49,426 nucleotides of DNA from an uncultured Xenococcaceae cyanobacterium (GTDB lineage Bacteria > Cyanobacteriota > Cyanobacteriia > Cyanobacteriales > Xenococcaceae): positions 1 through 49,426 of the forward strand of contig CALKUU010000144.1 of the NCBI GenBank assembly GCA_937996665.1. Reading direction: 5' to 3'. This document shows, piece by piece, positions 35,067-44,552 of this stretch. The position numbers and the translations under genes were made by a program. The notes under the pieces are model-generated. The model had not been told where the DNA came from. It ran no database searches and saw only the letters and a list, made by a program, of their open reading frames with translations. Each line of letters starts with the position of its first letter. The stretch's first letter is position 1.

Positions 35067-35297
35067 CTACTTGCCCGTGCCCAAGCCTCCACCTCGAAAA
35101 TCTGGATAGTCTGCTCTTGATGGGCTAGCTTGCCAATAGCCGCCCCGATAAACTCCTGATAATCTTGTTCCTCTACGAACGGCATAGTTGTTTTGGTTTT
35201 CTTGTCGCAAGACAAATGCTGACTGGTAACTATAGGCAGATCTAACAGTTAAAACTGCGATCGCGATCGCACCAAGAGCATAAAATTTGGTTAGCAT
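35067..35297 (-). CDS. small secreted or membrane-anchored hypothetical protein
   Basis: This 76-aa protein has a hydrophobic N-terminal helix (FYALGAIAIAVLTVRSAYSY, about residues 5-24) and a Gly/Arg/Tyr-rich tail (SGVYRGGYWQ, then DFRGGGLGTGK). I do not recognise a family. Coding is supported by an ATG start, signal-like segment and two HIP1 sites within the frame. It lies 80 bp downstream of the 329-aa membrane protein on the same strand, so co-transcription is possible. Confidence 0.55.
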   Translation of the reverse strand: MLTKFYALGAIAIAVLTVRSAYSYQSAFVLRQENQNNYAVRRGTRLSGVYRGGYWQASPSRADYPDFRGGGLGTGK

Positions 35298-35377
35298 AAT
35301 TTTTTCTATGGGTTTGAAAACAGGATCTCGGAATTTGCAGGGATGAAAAAACTCAAAAGAGTAGGTGTAGTTGTCTG

Positions 35378-36367
35378 TTAATAGCTAATTTCTTTTACCT
35401 CGATGTTGCTCAGAGTTTTACTACCATCTCGAACCGTCAGCGATGTCCACTCAACAGGGTTATCTGGTTCGACTTTAACTGCAAATCCATAAGAATCTCT
35501 TTTTTTTAAAACAAATAAAGACTCTGATTTTGCCTGAGCTTTAGTGATTTCGCCATCTTCATCCTTGCTAATTCTCACAGGGACGGTTCTCGACTCTTGA
35601 TAAATTCTTTCCCCATAAACATTATTGATATAGAGATCTATCTTTGCCTGTCTAGGAGTTGTTTCATCTAAAACACTATTAATGCTGACCTTGACTAAAT
35701 TATTCTCTCCACCTACTGTTGCGCGCTCACGGGGATCACTATCGTTGATCTTTTTAAAGATTGCTTGTTGACCGCTAATGCCAGTAGCAATCAGCGATAG
35801 AATACCTAAAATTCCAGTAAAAAAGAATCCAGAGAGAAGATGGCTTCTTTTAATTGCGCCTTTTTTAACTTTCAGATCGAAGTTGACCATTAAATTAGCA
35901 GGTTGCCCTGAGGAAGTCCCCGATTCTAGTACCTCGATGACTACTGTTAGTTTTTCTGCTTGTTTGCTGCGAAGATCTAAGCCAGCAGCAAGTTCTGATT
36001 CTGACCAAGAACCAGATTCCCCGCCTTCTCTCCACCTTCCCGATTCTCGCCAAGCCTCATCTATAGCCGAGGCTACAATCTCTCCCTCTGCATCAACTAG
36101 TTGAATTTCGTATACTACCCAATGGTTATCAGGAAAAAAAGCTTTCGCATCGATGCGCAAAGCTCCCAAATCTCGTGGTTTAAGCTCGATTGTGCCAACG
36201 CTAGCTGGTTTTTCTGCTGATACTTTGACTTTCTCTTTAATTATGGTTTTGCCGAGAGCAGAGCCAAAGATGCTGAGAAATAGCAGGAACGGAGCGATCG
36301 CGATCGGCACATAAGCCCAACGATCTATAAAGCGGGACGTGTTAATTTTCGAAACTTTAGCTGGCAT
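35378..36367 (-). CDS. hypothetical membrane protein, two helices
   Basis: This 329-aa protein has hydrophobic segments at about 17-40 (YVPIAIAPFLLFLSIFGSAL) and about 182-205 (LLSGFFFTGILGILSLIATG). Between them lies a beta-rich, probably periplasmic domain with ELKPRDLGALRIDAKA and an acidic, Ser/Gly-rich insert (ESGRWREGGESGSWSESE). A second beta-rich domain follows the second helix. I recognise no family. It is divergent from the ABC ATPase gene at 36685 across 317 bp. Confidence 0.7.
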   Translation of the reverse strand: MPAKVSKINTSRFIDRWAYVPIAIAPFLLFLSIFGSALGKTIIKEKVKVSAEKPASVGTIELKPRDLGALRIDAKAFFPDNHWVVYEIQLVDAEGEIVASAIDEAWRESGRWREGGESGSWSESELAAGLDLRSKQAEKLTVVIEVLESGTSSGQPANLMVNFDLKVKKGAIKRSHLLSGFFFTGILGILSLIATGISGQQAIFKKINDSDPRERATVGGENNLVKVSINSVLDETTPRQAKIDLYINNVYGERIYQESRTVPVRISKDEDGEITKAQAKSESLFVLKKRDSYGFAVKVEPDNPVEWTSLTVRDGSKTLSNIEVKEISY

Positions 36368-36684
36368 AAATTTTAACGTCCTAGTTATTGATTTTCACAA
36401 TTTTTTGTCATGAATACTTGGTTATTAATTTTGCCTAGTAAGCTCAGTTTCTTTTGCCTGAACATAGTTTTCTGTGGGAACTTCTATCCCGTTAAAACTC
36501 GATTATAAAGTGACTTTTTCCAATTTTCCACAGGCTAAAAAGATCGAGGCTGAAAATATTGGTTTGAAACTATCGGGCTGAAACTTCAACTCAAAAATGT
36601 CACAATGCGGATATATATCCTGGTAGCAAATTATCAAAGGGTATTCAACTATCTAACGGGTTGTAATTCCTACCCAATTAACTA
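36368..36684. other. divergent intergenic region
   Basis: 317 bp between the hypothetical membrane protein (-) and ABC ATPase (+). No repeat, RNA or unambiguous promoter was recognised. Confidence 0.5.
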
Positions 36685-37416
36685 ATGACCGATGATTCTA
36701 ACCTGATCCGCCTAGAAGCGATCGCTAAAGTTTATGGTGAAGGAGATACGATAGTTCGTGCTTTAGACCAAATAGATTTGGTTGTTAATCGCGGTGAATA
36801 TTGCTCGATTATGGGGGCATCTGGTTCGGGCAAATCGACAGCGATGAATATTATTGGTTGCTTAGACCGCCCAACTGCTGGTAATTACTATTTAGATCAA
36901 GTAGCTGTTGCTGAGCTAAATAAGGATGAGTTGGCAACGATTCGCAATCGTAAAATTGGTTTTGTCTTTCAGCAATTTCATTTGTTGGCACAGATGAGCG
37001 CTCTCGAAAATGTAATGTTGCCCATGGTATATGCCGATGTATCTCCTCAAGAACGCAAAGCAAGAGCAGAAGAAGCTTTAGTTAAGGTTGGCTTGGGGGA
37101 TCGCTTAGGCAATAAGCCTAATCAGTTATCTGGGGGGCAGCAACAACGGGTAGCGATCGCTAGAGCAATGGTTAACCAACCTCTGTTGTTATTAGCCGAT
37201 GAACCAACAGGCGCGCTAGATTCCCAGACGACAAAAGAGATACTGCGCATTTTTCAAGAATTACACCAAAGCGGGATCACTGTGGTCATGGTTACCCACG
37301 AGCCAGAGGTAGCCAAAACCACCAACAGAATTATTTGGTTTAAGGACGGAAAAATTGTTTATCCTCGGCTTACCCCAGATGAAATGTTACAGGTCGCATT
37401 TTCTGGAGCCAACTAA
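36685..37416 (+). CDS. ABC transporter ATP-binding protein, MacB/LolD/DevA type
   Basis: This 243-aa ATPase is complete: Walker [17 protein letters not shown]-loop [20 protein letters not shown], signature [15 protein letters not shown], Walker [14 protein letters not shown] and H-loop [10 protein letters not shown]. The [13 protein letters not shown] region and the 'FHLL...ENV' Q-loop are typical of the MacB/LolD/DevA subfamily, whose permeases are mechanotransmitters working on lipoproteins, glycolipids or peptides. No permease or membrane-fusion gene is next to it in this window, so its partner is encoded elsewhere. HIP1 sites occur within the gene. Confidence 0.92.
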   Translation: MTDDSNLIRLEAIAKVYGEGDTIVRALDQIDLVVNRGEYCSIMGASGSGKSTAMNIIGCLDRPTAGNYYLDQVAVAELNKDELATIRNRKIGFVFQQFHLLAQMSALENVMLPMVYADVSPQERKARAEEALVKVGLGDRLGNKPNQLSGGQQQRVAIARAMVNQPLLLLADEPTGALDSQTTKEILRIFQELHQSGITVVMVTHEPEVAKTTNRIIWFKDGKIVYPRLTPDEMLQVAFSGAN

Positions 37417-37716
37417 TTAGGGTGGAAATATAAAGAAAATAAGCAAAAAGTAAATTTTAATAAACTATTAATGATCCCCAGCAAATTGGAGCTAGGTTCT
37501 TACTTGTTTAAGCTTTACAGGTAATTTACTTGTAGTTGAATTTAACTCAAATAGGGTATTAATTACTTCTATGTTGGTATGATATTAAGTTAAAGAATCT
37601 GTATTTTTGTATACTAAGATTAACGACTAAACCATAAATTACTAAAAAGTTAATCGCTAAGCAGAAATGCTATCAAAAAATCAGGGCAAAAAGTTAAGGG
37701 TTAATCAGGTAAGTTA
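37417..37716. other. intergenic region upstream of ABC1 kinase
   Basis: 300 bp without coding capacity. No clear promoter or terminator hairpin was recognised. Confidence 0.4.
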
Positions 37717-39438
37717 GTGAATCTAAATGAAGTGGTTGCTGCCAAAGAAAGCAAAGCGAACAAACCTTATATTGGTTACGACCAAAAGGCGATCGCTAAA
37801 TATTATCGAGTCCGCCCTTGGTTAGCTCTAGGTAGAGCAATCAAGATAGTTTGGTTATTTGGAACATTTCTCCTTAGTTTACTCATCGATGATTGGACTA
37901 AGCAGCTAGATTCTAATCGACCTAAAAGAGCCACTGAACTCAGAAAAATTCTGACTAACTTAGGTCCTACCTTTATTAAAGTAGGTCAAGCTCTTTCTAC
38001 CAGACCCGACTTGGTTCGTAAAGATTTTTTGGCAGAGTTGATTAAACTTCAAGATCAACTTCCTCCTTTTGACAATAAGACTGCTTTTGACATTATTGAA
38101 AGTCAACTTGGTAGTAAAGTCACAGAAATTTATCAAGAAATAACTCCCGATCCAGTCGCCGCAGCTAGTTTGGGTCAGGTCTATAGAGGCAGATTATACA
38201 CAGGTGAAGAAGTTGCGATTAAGGTGCAACGACCTAAACTTCGACCTGTGATTAGTTTGGATCTCTATCTAATGCGCTGGGGTGCTAGTTGGTTAGCTCC
38301 TTGGTTACCGTTAAATCTCGGTCACGATCTAAGTTTGATTGTTGACGAGTTTGGCAAAAAGCTTTTTGAAGAAATTGACTATCTTAATGAGGCGAGAAAT
38401 GCCGAGAAGTTTGCCGCTAATTTTGCGGGAGATCCAGAAGTTAAGGTTCCTTGTATTTATTGGCAGCAGACCAACACAACTGTCTTAACTCTTGAGTGGA
38501 TTAATGGTTATAAGCTCAACGATATAGACGCGATTAGAGCTGCTGGACTAGATGTTGATAGTTTGATCCGTATTGGGGTGACCTCTGGTTTGCGCCAACT
38601 TTTAGAACATGGCTTCTTCCACGCAGATCCTCATCCTGGGAATATTTTTGCCACTCCTGATGGACGGATGGCTTACATTGATTTCGGGATGATGGATCAA
38701 CTGAATGAGCAAACCAAAGAAACTCTGACTAGTGCCGTTGTTCAACTAATTAATCGTGATTATCAGGGTTTAGCTAAAGACTTTGTTCAATTAGGTTTTC
38801 TGACTGGTGATACCGACATTACGCCGATTATTCCTGCTTTAGAGAAGGTTTTGGGCAAGGCGATGGGTGAAAGTGTTGCTGACTTTAACTTCAAAACCAT
38901 TACCGATGAGTTTTCGGAATTGATGTTTGAATATCCTTTTAGAGTTCCTTCTAACTTCGCGCTGATCATTCGCTCTTTGATTACCCAAGAAGGTTTAGCT
39001 CTTAGCCTCAACTCTAACTTTAAGATTGTCGAGGTCTCCTATCCTTATGTATCACAAAGATTGCTCAAGGGTGAGTCTCCTCAACTGCGCCGTCGCTTGT
39101 TGGATGTCTTGATCAAAGATGGTAAGTTCCAGTGGGAAAGACTAGAAAATATGATTGCGATCGCCCAGTCTGATGGCGGTTTTGATATTCTCCCAACTGC
39201 TCAACTAGGCTTACAATACCTGCTCTCTGAGGAAGGTCAGTATTTGCGTAATCAGCTACTCCTCGCACTAACTGAAGACGATAGGTTACATACTGATGAA
39301 GTGCAAAGACTTTGGACTTTAATCAAAGACGATATTCAGCCTCAAAAGCTTTTTGATGCTGCGGTTAATGCGATTAGAGAGATTTCTTTAGAAAGAGTGG
39401 TTGCTCTAATGCCTGCGGCTCTTTCTAACGATAAGTAG
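37717..39438 (+). CDS. ABC1/UbiB/AarF-family atypical kinase
   Basis: This 573-aa protein has the UbiB-like kinase hallmarks: the N-terminal KxGQ motif (TFIKVGQALSTRPDLV), the alanine-rich nucleotide loop AAASLGQVYRG in place of a Gly-rich loop, the lysine in VAIKVQRP, catalytic HADPHPGNIF and metal-binding YIDFGMMDQ. Cyanobacterial and plastid members act in quinone/tocopherol metabolism or photoprotection. The start is GTG with no ATG nearby in frame; the first 20 residues are charged and precede IGYDQKAIAKYYRVRPW, a common family start. It is monocistronic as far as seen. Confidence 0.93.
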   Translation: MNLNEVVAAKESKANKPYIGYDQKAIAKYYRVRPWLALGRAIKIVWLFGTFLLSLLIDDWTKQLDSNRPKRATELRKILTNLGPTFIKVGQALSTRPDLVRKDFLAELIKLQDQLPPFDNKTAFDIIESQLGSKVTEIYQEITPDPVAAASLGQVYRGRLYTGEEVAIKVQRPKLRPVISLDLYLMRWGASWLAPWLPLNLGHDLSLIVDEFGKKLFEEIDYLNEARNAEKFAANFAGDPEVKVPCIYWQQTNTTVLTLEWINGYKLNDIDAIRAAGLDVDSLIRIGVTSGLRQLLEHGFFHADPHPGNIFATPDGRMAYIDFGMMDQLNEQTKETLTSAVVQLINRDYQGLAKDFVQLGFLTGDTDITPIIPALEKVLGKAMGESVADFNFKTITDEFSELMFEYPFRVPSNFALIIRSLITQEGLALSLNSNFKIVEVSYPYVSQRLLKGESPQLRRRLLDVLIKDGKFQWERLENMIAIAQSDGGFDILPTAQLGLQYLLSEEGQYLRNQLLLALTEDDRLHTDEVQRLWTLIKDDIQPQKLFDAAVNAIREISLERVVALMPAALSNDK

Positions 39439-39919
39439 CAGTATCTACAAACAGAAATCTAGCTATAACTTAGTTTGTTATCTTGGTTTTCAGCGATTAG
39501 TTAAAACTTGAGGGGATTTTGAGTTTCTAAAGTATTACTCCTATGTTTATATACTTCTCTAATAGCAAGTAATCTCAGCTTGAATGTTGAATCTATCAGT
39601 AAATATATCCAGTTTATAAGAAACTAAATAACTATCTTTGGATAAAAGGCATGTCTTTAAATGTATAAGATATGTCTTTTTTATGATTGTTTTAGAATAT
39701 TTATTGTTGGCTCAGCTTCTTTCTCAATAAGCTTTTGGTGGCTACGGTGTTGATATTATATCTAAGCTTTTATTTTTTATTTTTAATTCTGAAAATTATT
39801 TTTTAGCTATTAACGATTGCGGCAGTTTTTAAATTTTAGAGATATCATAGTGGCTAATAAAATAAGCTTTGCCATTATTTAAAAATTAGTTAGCAATTTA
39901 GTTAGATTAGTTGGAAAAA
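39439..39919. other. intergenic region with possible terminator
   Basis: About 480 bp, very AT-rich. The only element seen is an AAAAGGCAT/ATGTCTTTT stem (39644-39652 and 39672-39680, one G-U pair, 19-nt loop) followed by Ts, a weak terminator candidate placed oddly far (about 200 bp) after the kinase stop. Confidence 0.35.
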
Positions 39920-40834
39920 ATGAATTTAAAATATCAGTCTCCCAGCTTTATGTGTATCGGACCAGAAAAAACTGGAACAACTTGGCTCTATCACACCTTG
40001 ATTAAACATCCCGAAGTATATCTCCCTCCAGTCAAAGAACTACGCTACTTTTGGGAAAAAGTTTTTCAACCAGATCATAATTTGCTCAAAAGATTTTTTA
40101 GTAAACATTGGCATTGTCGTTTTTACCAACAACATCTTCGAGAGCGCGCTCTTTTTTACACCCAGAATTTCCCGAAGTTAATCGGAAAAGACAGCGAAAT
40201 CAAGGAACAGTGGGCTTGGGATCTCAATTATTTGTTTGGTTCCCACGATGATCAATGGTATCTTTCCCTGTTTAAAGATGGAGCTGGTAAAACAATTGGT
40301 GATATTGATCCCCTGTGTTACCTATTACCAGAATCGGAAATTAGCAGAATCAGTAAGCTATTTCCTGAGCTAAAAGTTATTGTTCTCATTCGCAATCCGA
40401 TTGATAGATCTTGGTCTAAGGCGAAGATGAACCTTTGCCGTAATCGCAATCTTAAATTTGAAGAAGTGCCTGATCGCGAATTTTATGAGCATTTTGATGA
40501 TGAGTTTAGTTGTCTATCTAGCTACACTAATTTAGTTAGTACTTGGCAAAAGTATTTCCCAGCAGAAAACATTCATGTCAACTTCTATGACAAATTATCA
40601 GAAGAACCGATCGCTTTTCTCTCAGAAATTTGTGACTTTGTTGGCTTAGACCTTAACTCTATGCCCCAGGAAACTTTAGATAAATTATCCCAAAGAGTTT
40701 TCAAAGGTTTAGATATCAATATTCCTCAAGAATATGCTGATTATCTTGTTAAACTCTATCAAGATTGTATTGAGGAAGTTGCCACTTTTGACGAGGTTTA
40801 TCCCCAAAAATGGGTTGAAGCTGTAGCTAAATAG
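39920..40834 (+). CDS. PAPS-dependent sulfotransferase
   Basis: This protein (304 aa from the ATG) contains the 5'-PSB loop CIGPEKTGTTWLYHTL near the N-terminus and the 3'-phosphate motif KVIVLIRNPIDRSWSKAKM at about 155-175, so both halves of the PAPS site are present. HPEVYLPPVKELRYFWE is typical of carbohydrate (heparan N-sulfotransferase-like) members. It probably sulfates a glycan; the adjacent window contains an EPS locus but the link is inference. A TTG three codons upstream is an alternative start. Confidence 0.9.
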   Translation: MNLKYQSPSFMCIGPEKTGTTWLYHTLIKHPEVYLPPVKELRYFWEKVFQPDHNLLKRFFSKHWHCRFYQQHLRERALFYTQNFPKLIGKDSEIKEQWAWDLNYLFGSHDDQWYLSLFKDGAGKTIGDIDPLCYLLPESEISRISKLFPELKVIVLIRNPIDRSWSKAKMNLCRNRNLKFEEVPDREFYEHFDDEFSCLSSYTNLVSTWQKYFPAENIHVNFYDKLSEEPIAFLSEICDFVGLDLNSMPQETLDKLSQRVFKGLDINIPQEYADYLVKLYQDCIEEVATFDEVYPQKWVEAVAK

Positions 40835-40866
40835 ATTGGGGTTAAATGAGCCTTAGTTCCAAAAAT

Positions 40867-41196
40867 TTAAGGTTTTTGATACAGACGACAGACATATTTT
40901 TCTAACTGGTCTTGTTCAATAAGATTTTGGGTGGTTACTTGGGCTTGATCTGCTTGCCAGTAAGAGTGTTGGCGACAATCATAAATTCTAGTCACTTTTG
41001 GGCGATCGCCAATTTTGAGCGCAACCCGATACTCCCAATAGTTTTTGGCACTGCGTTTAATTTGTAGTAAACAAATTGGCTGACCAGAAGCATTCTGACT
41101 AAAAGTTTTCTGACAGGTTTTTGCTATCAATGGCTGTTGCGTCGCTAGCCAAAAAGATGTGCTCAGAATAAATACTAAAAGGCGTTTGAATATCAA
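40867..41196 (-). CDS. small secreted hypothetical protein
   Basis: This 109-aa frame begins at TTG with a signal peptide (LLVFILSTSFWLATQQPLIA) and a mature part with four cysteines (TCQKTFS, ICLLQ, IYDCRQ, VCRLYQ) that could form two disulfides. I recognise no family. It converges on the sulfotransferase gene at a distance of 32 bp. Translation start uncertain. Confidence 0.55.
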   Translation of the reverse strand: MIFKRLLVFILSTSFWLATQQPLIAKTCQKTFSQNASGQPICLLQIKRSAKNYWEYRVALKIGDRPKVTRIYDCRQHSYWQADQAQVTTQNLIEQDQLEKYVCRLYQKP

Positions 41197-41388
41197 AGTA
41201 AAACCAGGTTTTGGGTTAATCTGTGAGCTTTAGCGATCGCTATTATAGATCGATTGGCTTGAGTATTTGGACTTCTCTGAATGGACTACTTAAACTAAAT
41301 TCAATTTTTTTTTGAGTAAAGACTTCACTTTTTCTAAACCTAGTACTTATTTTATATTCCTATCTTCTTAATCCAAAAAATCGCAAAA

Positions 41389-41427
41389 AAATACTTGGAG
41401 AAATTCAGATAATTTCTCCAAGTATTT
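41389..41427 (-). terminator. Rho-independent terminator of the pilMNOQ operon
   Basis: A perfect 17-bp inverted repeat (arms 41389-41405 and 41411-41427, loop CAGAT) is followed on the minus strand by a run of Ts (TTTTTTGCGA). It lies 28 bp beyond the pilQ stop. It is the strongest terminator in the window. Confidence 0.92.
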
Positions 41428-41455
41428 AAACTTTTAATTCGTATTTACGAATAGT

Positions 41456-43729
41456 TTATTTAGGCTCATTGGGTAGATCTGATCCACCTTTTTTGAGAAG
41501 CTCGCGAGACTCTTTACTTGGTCTATAGTTATAGCCAAAGTCAGCTTGCTCATCAATAATTTCAGGTGTCAAAAGAACGATTACCTCAGCTCTTTCATTG
41601 GTCTTATCTGTGCTGCGGAATAATGAGCCAAGTAGTGGGATATCACCTAATACAGGCACTTTAGTTACTGTGCTTAATTCTTGATCCTGAATTATCCCAG
41701 AAAGAATCAGAGTCTGACCATCACGAAGACGGATTAAACCCGAGCTTACTTCTCTGCGACTTAACAGATTAATAGTATTATCTGCACTTCCACTGTCAAA
41801 TATTACGCTATCGCCAATAGAACTAACGGTAGGACTGACTGAAAGCAAAACAAAACCATTATCATCGATTCTTTCTACATTAACGTTAACAGTTAAACCA
41901 GCTTCACCAAGTTCTGCCTCAGTTGTAGTTACCCCATTATCACTAATATTGGTAGTTACATTAGTAATAATGTCCTGAGTCAGTTTGATTGTTGATTCCT
42001 GACCTTCTTGAACCACAATCGTTGGATCTGTAAGAATTTTGGCATTGCCACTAACAACACTTGATTCCAACAAAGCTAAAAATTGTCTAGGATTATTGAT
42101 CAATCCAGTTCCACCTGGTGTGCCTATATTCAAATCGTTAATGGGATCTGTATCTCCAAATCTAAGAGTGGCAGCACCATTGTCTTGAACAAAGAAACTA
42201 TCATTAACCCCAAACGAAAAGCTGCTGTTGAAAATATCTTGGTTGCTCAAATTAATATCAACGATTTTGACATTAACTGCCACCTGACGGCGACGAGCAT
42301 CAAGTTGAGTAAGAAATGCGGTTGCCATTTCTACTTTGCGGGCTTCTCCAACCAGCGTAATCGAATTAAGTCGATCATCTGTTGCCACCTGAACGCCTCT
42401 TAATAGCAAGGCACTAGTCGAATTCTCCTCGTCATTTACGGCTCCACCCAAATCTTCAAGAGTAGCAGGCAATTCCCTGCGTCCAACGACCCTATCTGTT
42501 TCTGGATCTACTATTTCTTCAACTTCGGTGGTTAGTCTTTGACCTTGTGCCCCTTGACTTGCCAAGAACAAAGCTGCATTCTCTGCTTCAACTTGATTTA
42601 GTCTAATAGTTCGACTAATCAAGTTACGAGCCTGAGCTGGTAATTCTTTGCCGACGTAAATTATATTTTCTCGTCGACTAGCATTTAGATTAGAAATAAG
42701 TAAAATCGAATCAAAGGCTTCTTGAACAGACTGGTTTTCTAAATCGAGTGAGACAGTAGGACCTTCTGATGTGGATTCGCTGTCCTCACCATCTCCACCA
42801 GTCGAAAAAACTATATTTAAGCCTGCTTGTCTTGCTAATAAAGAAAGAACTTCTCGAACAGGTGCATCTCGAAGAACCAAGCGAGGAACAACCGCATTAG
42901 AATTTAAATCAACTGAGTCAGGAAAAGTGCTGATGTTAGAAACCGCTATATCGCCAACAGGAGGTGCAATAGCTCTAGGCAAAGAAGACGATTCTCCTTC
43001 GACTCTTTTATGCCCAGATCTTTTTCTCTTATGCGCGTTAAGTAAATTTTGTGGATTCTCACTAACAACGATTTCTGGATCGGGAACTAAAATATCGGAA
43101 TCTTGACTATTTTTAGTTTCAATAATTTGGGGTTCAGAAACTAAAAGATTGGAATCTCGACCTTTTTTAGTTTTTTGGGTTCTAGTTGTTGGGATTCTAG
43201 TTTTTTTACTGTCTTTATTTCTCTGACTATCAGTAAAAGAAATAAGGTTATTTTTCAGTTGAATTAAATCTGAAGAAAAAGGAACTTTTTCGAAGATTGA
43301 GTTGCCAATTTTTTCCTGATTGAACTGAATATTCAACTCAGAACCACTTTGAATAATAGTAGGTTCAAAGGTTAGATTCTCGTCTTTTACCAAAGTAACT
43401 TTAGTTTGATTTTCATCAATTTGTTTAAGCGTTACTTTTGAGATCCCAGGAAAAGGATTAGATTTCTGAAATACTTCTTGGTTGGCTAGATTTAATTTAC
43501 TGTTAAGAATAGTAGTCTCAATTGTTTTCCCTTGATCGACTGAAACAAATGAAGATTCAGCACTATCTTTGCCATCAAGAGTTAACTTCAATTCCATCCC
43601 TTGCCGATTTTCTGCAAAATCAATTGCTGTGATTTTTTGAGATGCTGCCAAGGAAGGAGTCGTGGCTAAAAGAAAAGTAGTTCCTAATGTTAGCCAGCTT
43701 AAATAATTCACTATAAATACCTCAACCAA
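41456..43729 (-). CDS. pilQ: type IV pilus secretin PilQ
   Basis: This 757-aa protein has a signal peptide, an N-terminal AMIN domain (about 30-140), a charged low-complexity linker (about 160-245), a STN/secretin N-domain (VREVLSLLARQAGLNIVF) and the C-terminal secretin channel with TDPTIVVQEGQ, RREVSSGLIRLRDGQTLILSG and the hallmark VPVLGDIPLLGSLF. It forms the outer-membrane gate through which the type IV pilus passes; in cyanobacteria the same apparatus is needed for motility and is linked to polysaccharide secretion in hormogonia. It is the last gene of pilMNOQ and ends before a perfect terminator hairpin. Confidence 0.95.
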   Translation of the reverse strand: MVEVFIVNYLSWLTLGTTFLLATTPSLAASQKITAIDFAENRQGMELKLTLDGKDSAESSFVSVDQGKTIETTILNSKLNLANQEVFQKSNPFPGISKVTLKQIDENQTKVTLVKDENLTFEPTIIQSGSELNIQFNQEKIGNSIFEKVPFSSDLIQLKNNLISFTDSQRNKDSKKTRIPTTRTQKTKKGRDSNLLVSEPQIIETKNSQDSDILVPDPEIVVSENPQNLLNAHKRKRSGHKRVEGESSSLPRAIAPPVGDIAVSNISTFPDSVDLNSNAVVPRLVLRDAPVREVLSLLARQAGLNIVFSTGGDGEDSESTSEGPTVSLDLENQSVQEAFDSILLISNLNASRRENIIYVGKELPAQARNLISRTIRLNQVEAENAALFLASQGAQGQRLTTEVEEIVDPETDRVVGRRELPATLEDLGGAVNDEENSTSALLLRGVQVATDDRLNSITLVGEARKVEMATAFLTQLDARRRQVAVNVKIVDINLSNQDIFNSSFSFGVNDSFFVQDNGAATLRFGDTDPINDLNIGTPGGTGLINNPRQFLALLESSVVSGNAKILTDPTIVVQEGQESTIKLTQDIITNVTTNISDNGVTTTEAELGEAGLTVNVNVERIDDNGFVLLSVSPTVSSIGDSVIFDSGSADNTINLLSRREVSSGLIRLRDGQTLILSGIIQDQELSTVTKVPVLGDIPLLGSLFRSTDKTNERAEVIVLLTPEIIDEQADFGYNYRPSKESRELLKKGGSDLPNEPK

Positions 43730-43763
43730 ATAATATTAATTTTCAATTGTTTAGAAAAGTAGT

Positions 43764-44552
43764 CTATTTTCTTTTCCGTCGTTCTCTTCTTTCCCTACCA
43801 CTTCCTTGTTTTGCATTTTGTTGTGCCTGAGCTTCTGCTTTTCTAGCTGCTTCCAACTCAGACTGACTCAATGGCAAAATAGCATCGAGCTTTAAACTGG
43901 TCGTAAGGATAGCTGAATCTTGAGGAATTAATTCAGTACTATTGTTAGTCAGGATCGCTGTCGGTTTTTCGCTTACTTTAGAGTTGTAACTACGAATCAT
44001 CAAAAGAGGTTGTAGTCTTTCAATATCTTGAAGGATAGCTTGAGTTTGGCTATATGTTCCTTTGATATCAAGGGTGAAACCTTTGCGTTTAAGTTTTCCT
44101 TTAACGTCTGCGCCTAAAGAGTTGTCGTTGATAATAGAAACTCTGCTTTCTGGATTGTATTTAAGTAGTTCTCCTTGATTTAAGGCAATAAAATTATTAA
44201 GGTCGATTAGAATAGTTTCTAAATCATCCTGGTTGGTAAACATGGCGATCACTCTTGATTTAAGAGCCTTTTGATCAGCTAAATCAGATTTTAGTCCCGC
44301 GACTTTGTCGGCGAAGCCAGGTTGCTTCATCTGAGCCAATTTGGCTTGTTTTTGATCAAGCTGGGTTTGTACTTCCTTATATTTTGTCTCGGCCGCCTTA
44401 GTTATATTCATATGAATATAACCAGCACCAACAATCCCTAAAATCCCCAAAGAAATACCAATAACCATAGGGGTAAAAGTAATCCCAAAGGCTGTTGGAT
44501 AATCTTCTTCCAGGCCCTTTCCTTCGTCTAAAAGATCTTCAGCAAATGTCAT
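43764..44552 (-). CDS. pilO: type IV pilus assembly protein PilO
   Basis: This 262-aa inner-membrane protein has one TM helix (about 27-48), a coiled coil (about 52-105, rich in KLAQMKQ-type heptads), and a ferredoxin-like periplasmic domain (about 145-230: FTLDIKGTYSQTQAILQDIE). PilO pairs with PilN to form the alignment complex between PilM and PilQ. A basic, low-complexity tail (QGSGRERRERRKRK) closes it. It overlaps pilN by ATGA (44549-44552). Identity is supported by operon position and domain layout more than by strong sequence motifs. Confidence 0.9.
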   Translation of the reverse strand: MTFAEDLLDEGKGLEEDYPTAFGITFTPMVIGISLGILGIVGAGYIHMNITKAAETKYKEVQTQLDQKQAKLAQMKQPGFADKVAGLKSDLADQKALKSRVIAMFTNQDDLETILIDLNNFIALNQGELLKYNPESRVSIINDNSLGADVKGKLKRKGFTLDIKGTYSQTQAILQDIERLQPLLMIRSYNSKVSEKPTAILTNNSTELIPQDSAILTTSLKLDAILPLSQSELEAARKAEAQAQQNAKQGSGRERRERRKRK

